Source of the DNA: Elysia chlorotica
Taxonomy: Eukaryota > Mollusca > Gastropoda > Plakobranchidae
DNA: 64,000 nt
Assembly: GCA_003991915.1 (NCBI GenBank)
Contig: RQTK01000483.1
Coordinates: forward strand, 113,426 to 177,425
Direction of reading: 5' to 3'
A program made the position numbers and the translations under genes. This document shows, piece by piece, positions 21,517 to 34,207 of this stretch. Under the pieces are notes generated by a model that did not search any database, was not told the origin of the DNA, and was given only the letters and a program-made list of their open reading frames with translations. Each line of letters starts with the position of its first letter. Positions within the stretch are counted from its first letter, which is position 1.

Positions 21517-24500
21517 CAGTGGAAAGGATAGGCTAGATCTGGATCTAGATTCTACATCTAGATCTACGTATCAGTCATCAGATCTCTAGCCTACAATCTA
21601 CATGCCTAACTGTTAGATTCTAGATCTAGATCTATATGAGTTTCATATTTTTGCAATATTTGGTCTCTTGAAATAAATGTTCTGTTCAATTTCTTCAGAT
21701 TATCAATGAATAGCCTGTGTCTGAAAGAAATAGGCAAACATTTTTTTTAGATTGTAGATCCAGTTGGGGCAGTACTGTCACTAGTCAGTCTTATAAATTG
21801 TAAGTCCAGTTGATAAATAATAAGGATTGACAGGGGTGGCAAAACCATCACTAGACTACAGTATGTGGGAAAGATGTTGATTTTCTGAATGTGGTAGGGT
21901 TTACAGGTTAAATCATGTAATCTATAGCCTACTGTAGATCGCTAACCCTTTCTTGTTAGAAAAAAGCAATTAAATTGCACTCTAATTGACCATTTATAGA
22001 CAACTGTTGGTATAATGGCTTAATTTTATTATAAAAATGTTTGTGGAGGGACGCCTGCTTGACTTATCTTTGAAATTTTTTAAATTCCCTTAGACATCTA
22101 AATGTAACACATTTGTAAATCTCAACTCGCTAATACTCAGTATTAAAATACTTTTACTAAAGCACTTATTTTTGAATTTGATATATTGTATACTATTTAA
22201 AAGTAGATGTAATTTTCACTTCAGTTCATTTGTGACAAATTAATGCTGTTGTGTAATTACATTCATAAAAAAAAATACCACAATTATGGGATCTGTAGGC
22301 TGATAATTGTAATGCATTGTTAAATTGGTATTAATATTCCCCATTGTTTTTACTTACAGTAGGCTCTTTGAACATTAAATTCATTTGGCAATATTGTCCA
22401 ATATAGTATTATGTGTATCAATACTAGTTTTAAAATAAGTATTTATAAATATAAACCAATGCCCTTAGATACAGCTGATTATAAACCAATGTTTAGTGCC
22501 TTCCTTCTAGTTCTACTGCCTTTGGTTGTAATAATTTTTTTTTTCGAAAATGAAATGCGTCTTTATTTTTTAGTTTGTTGGTCCGGTTTCGATAGGTACT
22601 TGATGAAGTGCTATTAGCTGTAGTTGCAATTTTTTTTTCAATGGCAAGGATTTAAAAAAATTATTTCTCTTGGTCCTAATAATTTGTAAATTCTATTTCC
22701 GTCGTCACACTTGAGAATTGAGAAGTGACAAGGGTAATCAGCTTCCAAAAATCATTTTATAAAAGAGATGCTGCAGTGGGTATTGTAGGTAATGGTACGT
22801 CGAGGATATTATTTAATATCATTTTTGCTGCAGTTTTTCATGTAATGGCCAAACATCTCTTTTGTGTTGCTCTTCGTTACAAAAAAAAGGCTTGTTTAAA
22901 TGCAGCTTGGAAAAGCTTTACCAATTCAAGTTCGTGGCTTCAAGTCTGTACTGTTTTGTCATAAAAATAAATTTACAATATATCAACTATCACCAAATTG
23001 GACTGACAATATTTTACATTTTGAGACGATGTTTAGTCGAATTGTTTTTTTAAACTGTACTTAGGTACGTGTAGTTTGGGTGGATACCTAGGATAAATAC
23101 TGGCGCCAGAGTTTTCGCCGGTGCACCCTCTCATCAAATATAACGTTTTGGTTTACCGTGCTGTGTGAGTCACTTTCAGGCAAAGTTCTGACCATGTATA
23201 CCGTTAAGTTGGGTACCGGGTATAGTACATAATTATACCAACAGTAAAAAGCTTTACTCTCGCTACCTAGTTACTAGTAGATACGGTTGTTCTGTTCTAC
23301 ATCTAGGACAATATTCACCCTGGCTGTAATTTTCACTCCAAACAGTCTTCAGGATAAAGTCTAAGAGGATAACAGGATTGCACAATGACTTGGTCAGAAG
23401 GGAAAAAAAGTTGTGTAGAGTTGCGTTTGTTTTTTAATCATTCTTTCCAGAGGTATTGACTTTCGCATAAATAATGGATCTGAGCATGTCCTTCACGTCT
23501 CGCTAGCTAAAACACCGAGGTGTGTATTGTGAGACCAGATGAAGTTTAAAAGAAATTATTTTTGGAGGCGTGGAGTAGCAATACGTCGAATTGCGCTCAA
23601 CACAAATATATTTTTATCGCACTGGACAAAAGATTCCATAATATTTTTGCATTTGTCTCTTTTTTATCGCCTAGATTTTTTCTACTGTAGGTTTGCATAT
23701 TCGAATGTGGTCTTTGTATTCTGAAAATAGTGAGTTCATTTAATTCTCCTTCCGATAGATACTTTTTGTACCACATGCGGAATCGCGATAAATTGTGAGA
23801 TTTTAAATGTGCGAGATAGAAAACGAAACGATACATTTTTATTTTCGCCTTAATAATGTATCTACTTGTGGTACATGTATTAACAATATGTGGTTTTAGT
23901 AGCGGAAAACGAAATAGTTGATATCGGTTTAGAGGTAAAATTATTATTGTCATTATTAAGCTTTTAAGTCAGTTTTGTTATTTTTTTTTTGTAATCGTAG
24001 TTGCTACAACAGTCTTGCTTTTGTTGGATTAGGGATCACGATCCTCCAGAAATTTGTATGACTCTTGAGTCTGATGTTCGGACACCGCCATGTTTTTTTT
24101 TCTGGAAAAGAAATGCCAGTTACTATGTGCCTTTCAGCCCTCATTGGTTGCACAACGCCTAGATCCAAAGTCACGAGGACCATTAGTTTTGTTCAACTGG
24201 CATAATTATATGAGCGAACCCAACTAGCACTAGTTAACCAGCGGTTTTCGTGGTCGCACCTCGCATACTTCGGCTTATTTTTAAATGAAAATTTTAAGTT
24301 GTTAATTTCGAAAACGCGCCCTTCTGAACGACAGTTGTTTTCAGCTAGAGTGTATCTGACTCGGATCTATTGGTTATTTTAATGACGGAGCCTTGGCCAA
24401 ACAGTACTAAGCTTGTTGATAATTAGGTATGCGAATTTAACATGCGCGCTCCTTTGGTAACTTTTATAAAAGAAAATAATCGCGGTCTGAATAAGCTAGA

Positions 24501-25800
24501 GCTAGATCTAACCGAGTTGGTACTTGTATTTTATGTGATAGCTCGGACGATCGTCACATTTTGCATCTAATTTAATGTAATTCTAAATTCATATACACTA
24601 GATCTATATCTGGGTTTTTGTTAATAATGTTACTGATATTCGCATGTATTGCTCCAATCTCTTGTTATAAAAACAACAACAAAAAACTCGTGTTTATTCC
24701 TTCATAAAATGGACGCACACAAGACAGTTAAAAATTTGCCGAAATTATTATTACCCGTAATGAAATTAGAGCAGATGTAGAGTAAAAATAAACTTCGATG
24801 AAGCATATATAAGTATAACACAAAAAATAATGGGTCTAATTGGAAGCCGGTAAAGAAAAAAATCGGTTTTACATATTGTTTACCGGCAAATTTGATATGT
24901 GCTAGCGAGACTCACTATTTCCTTTAATAAATCTAACAATTTATCATTTTATCATTCTCAGAGCCTCTTGGGTGGCATCCTATGATTCTCCATTTATACC
25001 AGTTCGTTTTTTTTTCCCCAAACGATAACTAAACCATTGACACAGCAACTCGAAAATTGCGATCATAGGATGAAACAGGGCTGCCACTCATCCTTGGATA
25101 GGCGAATAGTCCGTGGATCCGCCTATGTGACGTGTACCGTCCGTACATTGACCATTTTAGGGGATTCTCTGTGCCGCGATCTGGCAATTTTCCGTGAAAT
25201 TTCAAACTGCTGAAGACTTACTCCAATCAAATTTCCGTTGGAAATGATTAAAGGTAGGCAGTGGTCATAATCTTTTGCTGATCCGCTATTTTTTCCGGGT
25301 TTTCCTCCTTTTTTTCAAAGTCCACAAATCACGGAATTTGCCTTTGAGCGGTATCGAAATGAAAACATCCGATCTAACCGGAAAACAACTGAAGTTGTCT
25401 GGGGGTCTTTGGACGGTATCGTTATTAATAGTATTACCCCATCGGTCCCGTGTGCGAGAAAAATTAATGTATTACTGAATCACAACGCAAATCGCTGGTT
25501 TACCTTTGAGCGGTATCGGTCTACAGTGTCAACTGATTGGATCCGTGTCTGTAAAACCAATGCGATACTGCAAATACGTGTATCTAAAAGCGTCAGTTAC
25601 TCCCGCGACTGGAATTATGTCGAGAATAGGTTGCTTTCCTTTTGACATGCTCTCCTTTGATGTATGCATTGTAACACACTGTCTAGCACCAAGCTTTTCT
25701 AGTGCATCCGCGATCATACATTTTCAAAATAATATTACAGTTCAGGGACATGAAGTTTTTTCCACCTACGGGTCTAGTTTTGGTTATTATAAAAGATGAC
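21517..25800. other. KDM3 intron 1, middle part: no gene seen
   Basis: AT-rich intron. Contains TCTAGA clusters (21535-21640), a short repeat CCTTTGAGCGGTATCG at about 25341 and 25503, and chance open frames. No family-like exon was found. Confidence 0.45.
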
Positions 25801-26006
25801 GGGAAAATCCGACAGCGAACTATTTTATTTTAAATTATAATGAAGTGATGAAAAAAAATCAATAACAAAGGAGCAGGTAAATCTAGTATTTAGTAAGATG
25901 TGGCTTCTGTAAAAAGTTAATAATTATAGGTGGAGCCGTCTTCGAGCCTTTAGCGAAGAACCCATCGATTTTACTAAAAAAAAAAATAGATAATACATGT
26001 AGTCAT

Positions 26007-26296
26007 CTATATATCTTTCATTATTTATCTTCCCTGTCGATCCACGCCGCTTAGTTTGTTTTGCTGTTATCATTAATCACAAAACAATTTCGTTATCTAC
26101 ATAAACGTTACTTATCCTATGTTTCGATGGCTGAACTTGCAATGTGATCGGGATATCTTTCATTATTTATCTTCCCTGTCGAGCAACACAGCTTAGTTAG
26201 TTTTGCTGTTATCGTGCTAATCACAAACCAGTTTTGCTAAATCTACCTTTTTCTTTTAACGATATCTTATTTTTCGGTGGCTGAACTTGTAATAGC
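26007..26296. repeat. ~145-bp tandem duplication inside the long-inverted-repeat element
   Basis: ATATCTTTCATTATTTATCT, TTCCCTGTCGA, CTTAGTT-GTTTTGCTGTTATC, TAATCACAAA and GATGGCTGAACTTG-AAT occur at about 26010-26148 and again, slightly changed, at about 26153-26292. Confidence 0.8.
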
Positions 26297-26439
26297 AGTA
26301 ATTATGACCTTGATGGACCCAATTCGGTGTGGATTTAATTTTTTAGTCCTTAAATCTGAACCCAGCTTCACTGATACAGTGATAGGTAGTAGGGTGATAA
26401 TTATAGATCAGTGCGCCCTGTCATGGTACGGGCGCCCGA

Positions 26440-26757
26440 CCAGTCATGGTTAATGAAAATGCTCTCGCTGAACGAGGTTTGTCAAGGCTTTGTCCATCCA
26501 CTGCGTTAGGTAGTCAGGCCCAACGCGCCAGAATTCCAAATGTCTCTGCTCCACGCCATGCTTTTGAAATTGAGCTAAACTATCGTGTCATCGCTTCATC
26601 TTCTCTTCTGCCTCCCTAGCCTTTTCCATTTCTTTGGTCCCTCTTAGTCTTATGTCCATCTGTTGTCTTGAGTCTGACTGAGATCGATTTCGCCTATTTG
26701 AATCTTTGTTTCCTCACAAAGTTTACTGCATCTTTCAGTTTTGGCATAACTCTGAAT
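26440..26757 (-). pseudogene. Coding-like fragment, broken, unknown family
   Basis: On the minus strand the sequence opens MPKLKDAVNFVRKQRFK. After a frame change it reads a charged, helix-like stretch (RGTKEMEKAREAEEKMKR), a TGA, then HDSLAQFQKHGVEQRHLEFW and RVGPDYLTQWMDKALTNLV before a TAA. Its composition is protein-like, quite unlike the AT-rich surroundings. At least one frameshift and one stop make it a relic. I do not recognise it; a captured host-gene fragment or a relic of the element's own gene are both possible. Confidence 0.35.
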
Positions 26758-27152
26758 GTGGCTGTATTTATCGTGCTGTGTAAAAAACCGTAACATTCTG
26801 GGTGTAGCATAGATCCTTTTTTATGTATTTATTCCAATTATTTGGACAGTTGTGTGAAAATGTGTCTAGACTTGCGATTCTATGATGCCACTTAAACGTA
26901 TTTGACAGGACTTGACGTCTAGACAGAACTAAAGGATTTTAAATTAAGGATCCAAATCTATGAATATATTAGTAGAATCGATGGGTTCTTCTCAAAAGTC
27001 TCGAAGACGGCTCAACCTATAATTATGAAAATTTCACAGAAGCGACATCTTACTAAAATAATACTTTGTTTACCTTGTCCTTTTTTTATTGATTTATTTT
27101 TTCATAAATTTATTATAATTAAAAATAAAAATAGTTCTCATTTAGATTTCCG

Positions 27153-28530
27153 GTTAGTCAAAGCGTCATAGACTACCGAATATTCTAACACACTGTCTCT
27201 ACCGCTGGACTTCAGCAATCTATCTAGGTCTAGAATCTAGGCATAAAATTATCGAGACGTAAGTCTTGGTGCCCCTCGCCGTATTGGACTCCCTAGAGGA
27301 ACCTAGGAGACATTAATTAAATCATGTGCTTCAATGGGTAAAATATGTCCATCATTAGCAACAGCAGTAGCGTAGTTGTCTAGATATAATATGTACGGAG
27401 AGAGAGAGAGAGAGAGAGAATAATATACAAAAAAAAGAAGAAAAAAAGTAATAATTAGGAATATATACAGAGAATAAAGAAGAAAAAAAGAGAGAGAAAG
27501 AAAGAAATTAAAAATAAGAAGAGAGAAGATAATTTCATTTAAAAAAAATAAGGAGAAAGCAAAAATGTATTAACTGATGGCACGAGGTCTAAAAGTTCCC
27601 CTTTAAAAAAGAATCGACTTACAGACAATTGAACTGTATTCAACCTGTTCGTATGAACGAGTACCCCAGCTTGTCTGACAATAATAGTATACATGCTTTT
27701 TTTAAATTCAAATGACTGTTCTCGGTTTAAAGGCAATAAACACGATTGTGCTTCTCATTTTGTTTTTGTTATATAGCTATGCTTCACTTTGATATCTCTT
27801 CAGAAAAAGCAAGCCAAAGGGTTGTTCTGAACGTTTCTCCAATATTAATCTGCTCGATGTGTGGTATATTTAGTGGTCACAGTCGAATGTCAATAAGACC
27901 CACCGTGATCTACTCGTACATTCCACACATATTCAATAAAATCAGATTTGTTAAGACATGTTAAAGTATTCAAGACATCATCATTGTGATCCTTTGGGTG
28001 TAGAGATCAGTGTAGCGGCGTGTGCATCTAGCTCTTTAAACAGTTCTCAATACAATTATGGTATTACAAGCAGCCGTGGGTCTTAATCATTTACACCCAA
28101 ATCTTAAGAATCAATCAGATCATACAAAATCAAACGTGATTGATGGAGGGTTTTGAATTGTTTACACCCTCCGAGGTTGCCTGCTATAATTAGTGAAACT
28201 CAATATAAATATCAATGTATGCATCGAATATATTTCGAATATGAATGCGAACGATGTTCTTATCCGTGCAAAAGTTTGTGTAGGTCTGTACATGTGTACG
28301 CGACTGCTGGGATCATGGCAATCGATTCGCTCCGTGTGTAAAACAGCCTGTAGATATGCCTTTCAGGTAATCCTATGTATCCCACCACAGACACAAACAC
28401 ACACTTGTTTGGTTTGGTGTGCGTGTGGATTTATCTCTCAAGTTATCTTTTTAATGCCTGGGGAATTGTATACGTTTTTTAAGGAGTTTAGGCTGTATAT
28501 CAAGTTAGAATACAGACCCACACATTAAGC
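27153..28530. other. KDM3 intron 1 continued: GA/A-rich then unremarkable
   Basis: Short (GA)n at about 27397-27420 followed by A/G-rich sequence to 27540. No exon recognised. Confidence 0.4.
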
Positions 28531-28536
28531 ACCGGT

Positions 28537-28678
28537 TTTGTTGTTGTTGTTGTTCTTGTTGTTGTTGCTGCATACTGTTAACCGCGTACCATTGTAACAT
28601 TTCTCCTTCTGATTGTTGTTGTTACAACTACCGCTGCTGCTACTACTAATACTACTATTCTTCTTCTTACTATTGTTA

Positions 28679-28763
<85 letters not shown>

Positions 28764-28766
28764 TGT
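28537..28766. repeat. (GTT)n, mixed GCT/ACT, then (ATT)n microsatellite
   Basis: GTT run at 28537-28570, a CT/AC triplet patch, then a near-pure ATT run at 28683-28759. Confidence 0.9.
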
Positions 28767-29127
28767 ATGATTGTTTAATTTCTTTTAACAAAATTCACGT
28801 AAAAATACAACAAATGAAACAATAGAACTAAAAAAACCTGATGAGGTCTCATCGATGTCGGAGAAAATGGCACTGGAGGCATACATTTTGACTGGATATT
28901 TTATTTAAACTTCACATCAATGGTTCATATTATTATATTTTGAAATCTCGAGTTTAAAGAAGTGAATAGTGTATCTTACTGGAATACATAGTACAATGTG
29001 CAATAACACTTCTCGGAAGGACGAATGTAATTTTAGAGATATACTCTAACGACAGTTACTTGTAATACATTCATTTCTCATTCAGATCTCGCCCCCTTCT
29101 TGTTTAGGTTAAAAGGTAGGGCATGGA

Positions 29128-29235
29128 CATGAGAGTCGATGGCAGGGTGGTTAAGCACACTGGTCTTCGCCTTGCCAAGGCGAATAGGTGCTGAGAAGAA
29201 GGTGCACCCTACTCCCTTAGTTACTAGCATCATTT
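29128..29235 (+). mobile_element. tRNA-like SINE head (Leu/Ser-like), fragment
   Basis: GGCAGGGTGGTTAAGCACACTGG resembles the D-arm region (box A) of a class II tRNA, followed by CTTGCCAAGGCGAATAGGTGC. No clear box B or complete cloverleaf, so not called a tRNA gene. Confidence 0.35.
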
Positions 29236-29582
29236 AGTGTCTAGGTCTAGTTCCGTCTGCTAAAACCTCTATAGTTAGTTGATGGACTGTTTTTCTGTAT
29301 CATAATCACATTTTTAATGAATTCCCAAGGATGTGTTCTCACGCCCACCCGGTTTGAATAGATTATTCATTTAATGTCGGTCTAGCTCCAGACAATCAAC
29401 GAGTTTATGTTGCGTGATACAATGTATATCATACTACTTTAGTTTTGCGTCCCTAAATTACAAAGATTTGTCTGTACTGAGTGTTTTTTTTTTTATATTC
29501 CTGTTTATACTCCTGTATGTGTCGAGGCCAGGAGGAAAAGCCCTGGTAACGTGCTACGTCGATGACGTTTCCGCCACGCTTC

Positions 29583-29608
29583 GGGGGGGGGGGGGGGGGG
29601 GGGGGGGG
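29583..29608 (+). repeat. Run of 26 G
   Basis: Homopolymer 224 bases upstream of KDM3 exon 2; G-quadruplex forming potential. Length may be inaccurate in the assembly. Confidence 0.85.
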
Positions 29609-29832
29609 TTAAAAGTTTCCTCAAACATATAGATATCCATGGAGAAACTCGCCCAAAAATAAAGCCGAAATTTTGTGATTTTTTTCCCTTTGAAATAGAA
29701 AAATAAAAAACAACAACCTTGATAAATAGAGAAGTAAACAAACAAAAAAAAAACACCCCTTGAATTAGTACATTTTATTTTGCATTTTAACCATTTATAC
29801 CTCGGAACATTTCCTATTTTTCTCCCCAACAG

Positions 29833-29985
29833 GTACTTGTTGAGTTTGATGATACTGGGTGGAAGAGCAGAGAATACCTTAAAGTTCACGAAGTGTTCCA
29901 AGAGTTTTTAGTAGAGCACACGCTGTCATGGGTGGAGCGTGAGGAACCGAACTACAAACCCCATGATGGACCCTGGCCAGCACTG
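29833..29985 (+). CDS. KDM3: KDM3/JMJD1C-type demethylase, exon 2
   Basis: Acceptor TCTCCCCAACAG then VLVEFDDTGWKSREYLKVHE, the conserved VEFDD-W-xRE-KV block of the KDM3 N-terminal region. It continues FQEFLVEHTLSWVERE and ends with WPAL before the donor CTG|GTAAGT. 51 codons, phase 0 at both ends, fitting exon 1 and exon 3. Confidence 0.9.
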
Positions 29986-32707
29986 GTAAGTTGCCCATAT
30001 TGTCTCTCAAATGCATCATGTTGCTCTCTTTAATGCACCATATTGATGTAATTTTCGATATACACTAATTTAGTAACAAAACAGAAAAACACATCTCATG
30101 TAAATTTATCTATCTTAGGTTCCGAGCTTTTGCATTAGACAATGCCATAGGATTAAGTATTGTTCAGCGAATCCGAAATAATACTTTGCATTTTTCATTT
30201 CCCGAAGTGTTTCGCGTCTTCTTCTTCTTTTCTTTTTTTACATGCACGACTCCTTATGCAATTTGGAGTTTGAAACATACACGGCTCACTTTTTTAATGT
30301 TTAGTTGCTGGTTTTTCCTCCTCTCCCGTTATTGTTAAAAACCGTATACCGTTCCCATTCACTTATTCTTCTTTCTTGTTCGGGCTTATGTTGGAAAGTG
30401 GAATATAATTATACATGTACTTGATAATAAGACGTCCCGATTTCAAACTTTTCATGTGATCACACAAAGAAACTCGTGATTGAAGCGCACAACTCCGTCT
30501 GTTTATCCCTGTTTCATAACCTCTCTACCCGTACGCCACACAAAGAAAGCTTAAGGTTTCTTCTCTCTCTGTTTTGTTTTGTCTACGTCGGTGAAAGCAG
30601 TGGTACAGTGTAGTGTTGTTAGCCTCAGAATCTCCTACTGGAACAGGTCATGGCAGCAACAGTGTTTACTCTTCCACCCTCCAGGAGTGTGTGTGTTAGT
30701 GTGCACCCGTGGGTTCTCTCCTGGGGCAAAGATAAAGCAAGTCTATCTCTTTTCCACTACACTGTTACCGGTAGGCTACCATTTTTCCTCTCTGCTTTCG
30801 CTGCGCGGCCCCGCTTGGCGCATTGAGATTGAAGCTGTCAGGCGAGATAGATTGCCTGGTAGCGCTGGGGTTGGAGGGCTGGGGGCGGCTGAGAACAGCC
30901 AGAATGGCGGGGCTGCGAGGGATGTGACCTCTTGGCATTTCCCCAACTCTGTGTAGTTAACAAGTCGACTTGCAAAGGGGTCGTCTCAAAGTATTCTACT
31001 GTTATCGACCAGCTGGAGTTTTTACAACGTATCACTTAAAACTGCATGTTTACTGTACAACGGCGCGTGGATTTATCAGTGACGGTCTAATGTCTAGAGT
31101 CTCTGGGTTTACCCTTTTCTCCATTTCGCAGTGCTTGACTAATTTCGATCGTAGCTTTGTAGGCAGCTGCAGTGCAGAGTCTCTGAGAATGGTGTAGCTC
31201 AAGGCTTCCAAAAATAGTGTTATTGGTAGCCATGGTGTGGCTGAATTAAGTACATCTCTTTGTAATGAGCTAAATTTTCATGGTTCCGTTATCCGCTTGA
31301 ACGGGTGCCACACCTTGGCGAAGCAAGACATGCCGGATAACTGATCAATAAGGGCCAAAACCACTGGCTGCGAAAGTAACAACGCTTAATTCCTCGCACG
31401 TTTGGGTAAAGAGTTTTTTTTTTCTTTCTCTAAAAGTATTTGGAATCGTTACGGTGCTAGAGTTAAGTAAAGTCTATATCTAATTTAATCCTGGGATGTT
31501 CTTTTTCTGACTGACGTCCATTACTTCTCTCTGTAATATTTAATTCCAATCCTTTATTTATTCATGTCTTCTTCAAGTCGTTGCAAGTCTGCATAGTTAC
31601 ATATCCCTCTGAGATAGAAGACGCACCGTAAGGTACCATGACGTTGTACCTACAGTCATTGATCTCTGTATTATGTCTTTACACATTTGTTACGCTTCAA
31701 ACATTTTTTCTTTCACGCTGCACTTTTAATTTAACGGTGGTGTAAAAGCGTTGCGTTATTTTATGGTATGTTTCTTATTACTTTTATTCTTGGTGGAGCG
31801 TATCATCTGCTGACACGGATGAAGGCATAAAATTCCTCATTAAAATTATTTTCAACTAGCAAGCTTAAATTTTACCCTCTGAATGTTAACGCAACCTGTC
31901 CAAAATCTTCATTTCTATCCCTCTCATAGAGCAAGGCGCGAAGAGAAAATAAAAAAAGATTGGAATTTCACCTATGATATGTATTTGATATCAATAATAC
32001 AGTTTGTTATGGGGATGGTTTAAATTAAAATCCGTCAGGTTATGCTCATTATGTAGCGTAACGCTATGGGAACAACATACACGAGGAACTAGATTAGATC
32101 TACCTTTAACACGCGAATAACTTAATTATTCCCCTTCAAGCAACTGCGAATATAGAAGAGGGTCTGGGCCGGGAAGCGGTAAGTACATGTATAATGTTAG
32201 GCAGGTAAATAAAGGATCATGCTGTGTTTAGACAGAAAAAAAAGAAAATCTTGAAAGACTGAAACCCGCTCTATGAAAGAGCAGCTGCTATAGTGCTGGA
32301 GATAGCTAAAGTGGAGCGACTGGGAGGGGGAATGGAGTTTCTCTCTTTCTTGGGTTGTGAGGAGGGGGTGGAAGAGAGACAGATCAAGCTACTCCGCTGC
32401 ATGTGATTCGAATGGAAGCTTTCCTAGATCCTAGACAGCTTCGGGAAGGATAGGGGAGGAGGAAGAGGCCACAGGGAAAGGGGAAGGTGTGGATGTGTGC
32501 GCCAGACAGGAGACGGCTAGAGGGCAATCTATTTTCTGCGTGCCAAGAATTTCCAGTTGCTGGTTTATGTGTAACAGCAGAGCACTGAAAAAAAAGCGGC
32601 TACAAGCCTAAGAGTGATTACTGCCTGGCTTCACCGACTGAATATTGATTTTGCTCCGCGAACAAACCAACTCGACTGTATGCCGTTTGTTTCACTTATT
32701 TCCCCAG
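29986..32707. other. KDM3 intron 2
   Basis: No second gene recognised. A CpG- and GC-richer patch at about 30780-30960 (CTGCGCGGCCCCGCTTGGCG) and a purine-rich stretch at about 32280-32500 could be regulatory, but nothing specific is visible. Confidence 0.45.
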
Positions 32708-32824
32708 TGCTACAGGGCCATCGTGGATAAAGTTGGATTGTTTGAACACAGTAAAAGACCAGTGGAGTTCCTCAGCGACCGATTTCTCGCAGTTGTTGAA
32801 CAAAAGGATATCACTCATTACAAA
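32708..32824 (+). CDS. KDM3: KDM3/JMJD1C-type demethylase, exon 3
   Basis: Acceptor TTATTTCCCCAG then CYRAIVDKVGLFEHSKRPVE, FLSDRFLAVVEQKD and ITHYK before the donor AAA|GTAAGT. It corresponds to the family's 'F-x-PLV ... VEFL-D-xLDFL' segment. 39 codons, phase 0 at both ends. Confidence 0.88.
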
Positions 32825-34155
32825 GTAAGTCTTTCTTTTCGTGATACGTTTTAATGAACCCCCAATCCCATTTTGATTTTCAAATCGTTAAGTTGACGGG
32901 ATATTTTGTAAAATTTCACTGTGGGCTTGTATTCCTAGTACAGGTATATAGTAAGCCTCCCCTCCCCCCCCCCCTTTTTTTTTCCTCTTTTCTCTTCCTA
33001 CACATACTCACGCAGATACTTTTGAAAGGAAAACAAAACATTTGAAGTACACGTTTTTCAATAAGTACTTGGCGGGCCCTATTTACACTTTTTTTTCCTT
33101 TCTATATTTTGTCTTTTTCCTTATTCTAATACTTCTGCTGCTGTGAATGTGTCAACTCTACAGTGGACACGATGTCTACTCGAGTTTCGGCGATCGATTA
33201 TACCTTAGGCTCGTGTATGACTCACTGAGCAGGATGAGATGTGAATTAGAGGTGGTGGAGAATCCAGGAGAGTCTGGTCTCGATTCGGGAATAAGGAGGA
33301 ATATATCATTTTGAAACTTGAGGTTTATATGAATTGAATTTTATTTATAAGAGGGAGGGGTGCAAAGCAGGAGTGAGCTTTGTCACGATGTATTCCTATA
33401 CTCAAGGAAATCGTAAAAGGCTTGCATGTATGTACCATATGATTGCTTAGCTTGTCAGATTGTTGATCGTGGCCTGACACAGTAACAGGCTGTGGGACTA
33501 TAGTTTTAACAGATGTATACCTTTGCTTGTTTACAGGGGGCAAACTCATAACACAATGTTAAGAAAAACCCAACAAACTGTTTACCCTTTCCACACACAC
33601 ACACACACACTTTTTCTTCCAACAAGTAAATCTAGATATAATTTTATTTAGGTGAGGAATGGTGATATGTTTCTATGACAGTTTGAGCTTTGTATCTGGC
33701 AAAAGCTGTTTCGTCTATTGGTTTTATAGTAAGTAAATCTACAGGATGTCTAGGTGAAAAAAAAAATACACCGTTAATAAAAATAAGCTGCGAATCCTAG
33801 GCTAGCAACCCAACGTTCATACTAATAATTCCGGACTGTAACATGTTTTGTACTACTGATTATACAGACTGGGTCTATTTATAAATAGATGTAGACAAAG
33901 CTTGCCCCGGCACTCTTAGAACCGAACTAGATTTCAGAGGCAAATCTTTTAACAAAAATTTATGACAGCCATAAATCGAAGTTTATATTGATATGTGATC
34001 GCGCAGGTGGAATTTTAATTATACAGTTGACATGTTTGATAAGTAATTTGCCAGTGTGTTAATGTCACAGCCTCTTGTGTGGCTGTAAAGTGTGAGTTAT
34101 GTCGCTTCGGGCACGCATAGTCTCTAGTCACGTCTCCTCTCTCCTTCTGCCCCCT

Positions 34156-34207
<52 letters not shown>

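Larger units (their letters stand above)
25801..27152. mobile_element. Element with long terminal inverted repeats, ~1.35 kb
   Basis: The left arm 25801-25985 and right arm 26969-27152 are inverted copies. Matching blocks include GAACTATTTTATTTT, AATTATAAT, AATCAATAA, TTAGTAAGATGT-GCTTCTGT, TAATTATAGGT-GAGCCGTC, TTCGAG-CTTT and GAAGAACCCATCGATT. The ~980-bp centre has a ~140-bp tandem duplication and a coding-like minus-strand fragment. A non-autonomous DNA transposon or foldback element is the likely class; the exact ends and target duplication are not settled. Confidence 0.7.

Noticed and set aside
30579..30956. A 125-codon frame in KDM3 intron 2
   Set aside because: No family resemblance; composition tracks local GC and splice signals are poor.
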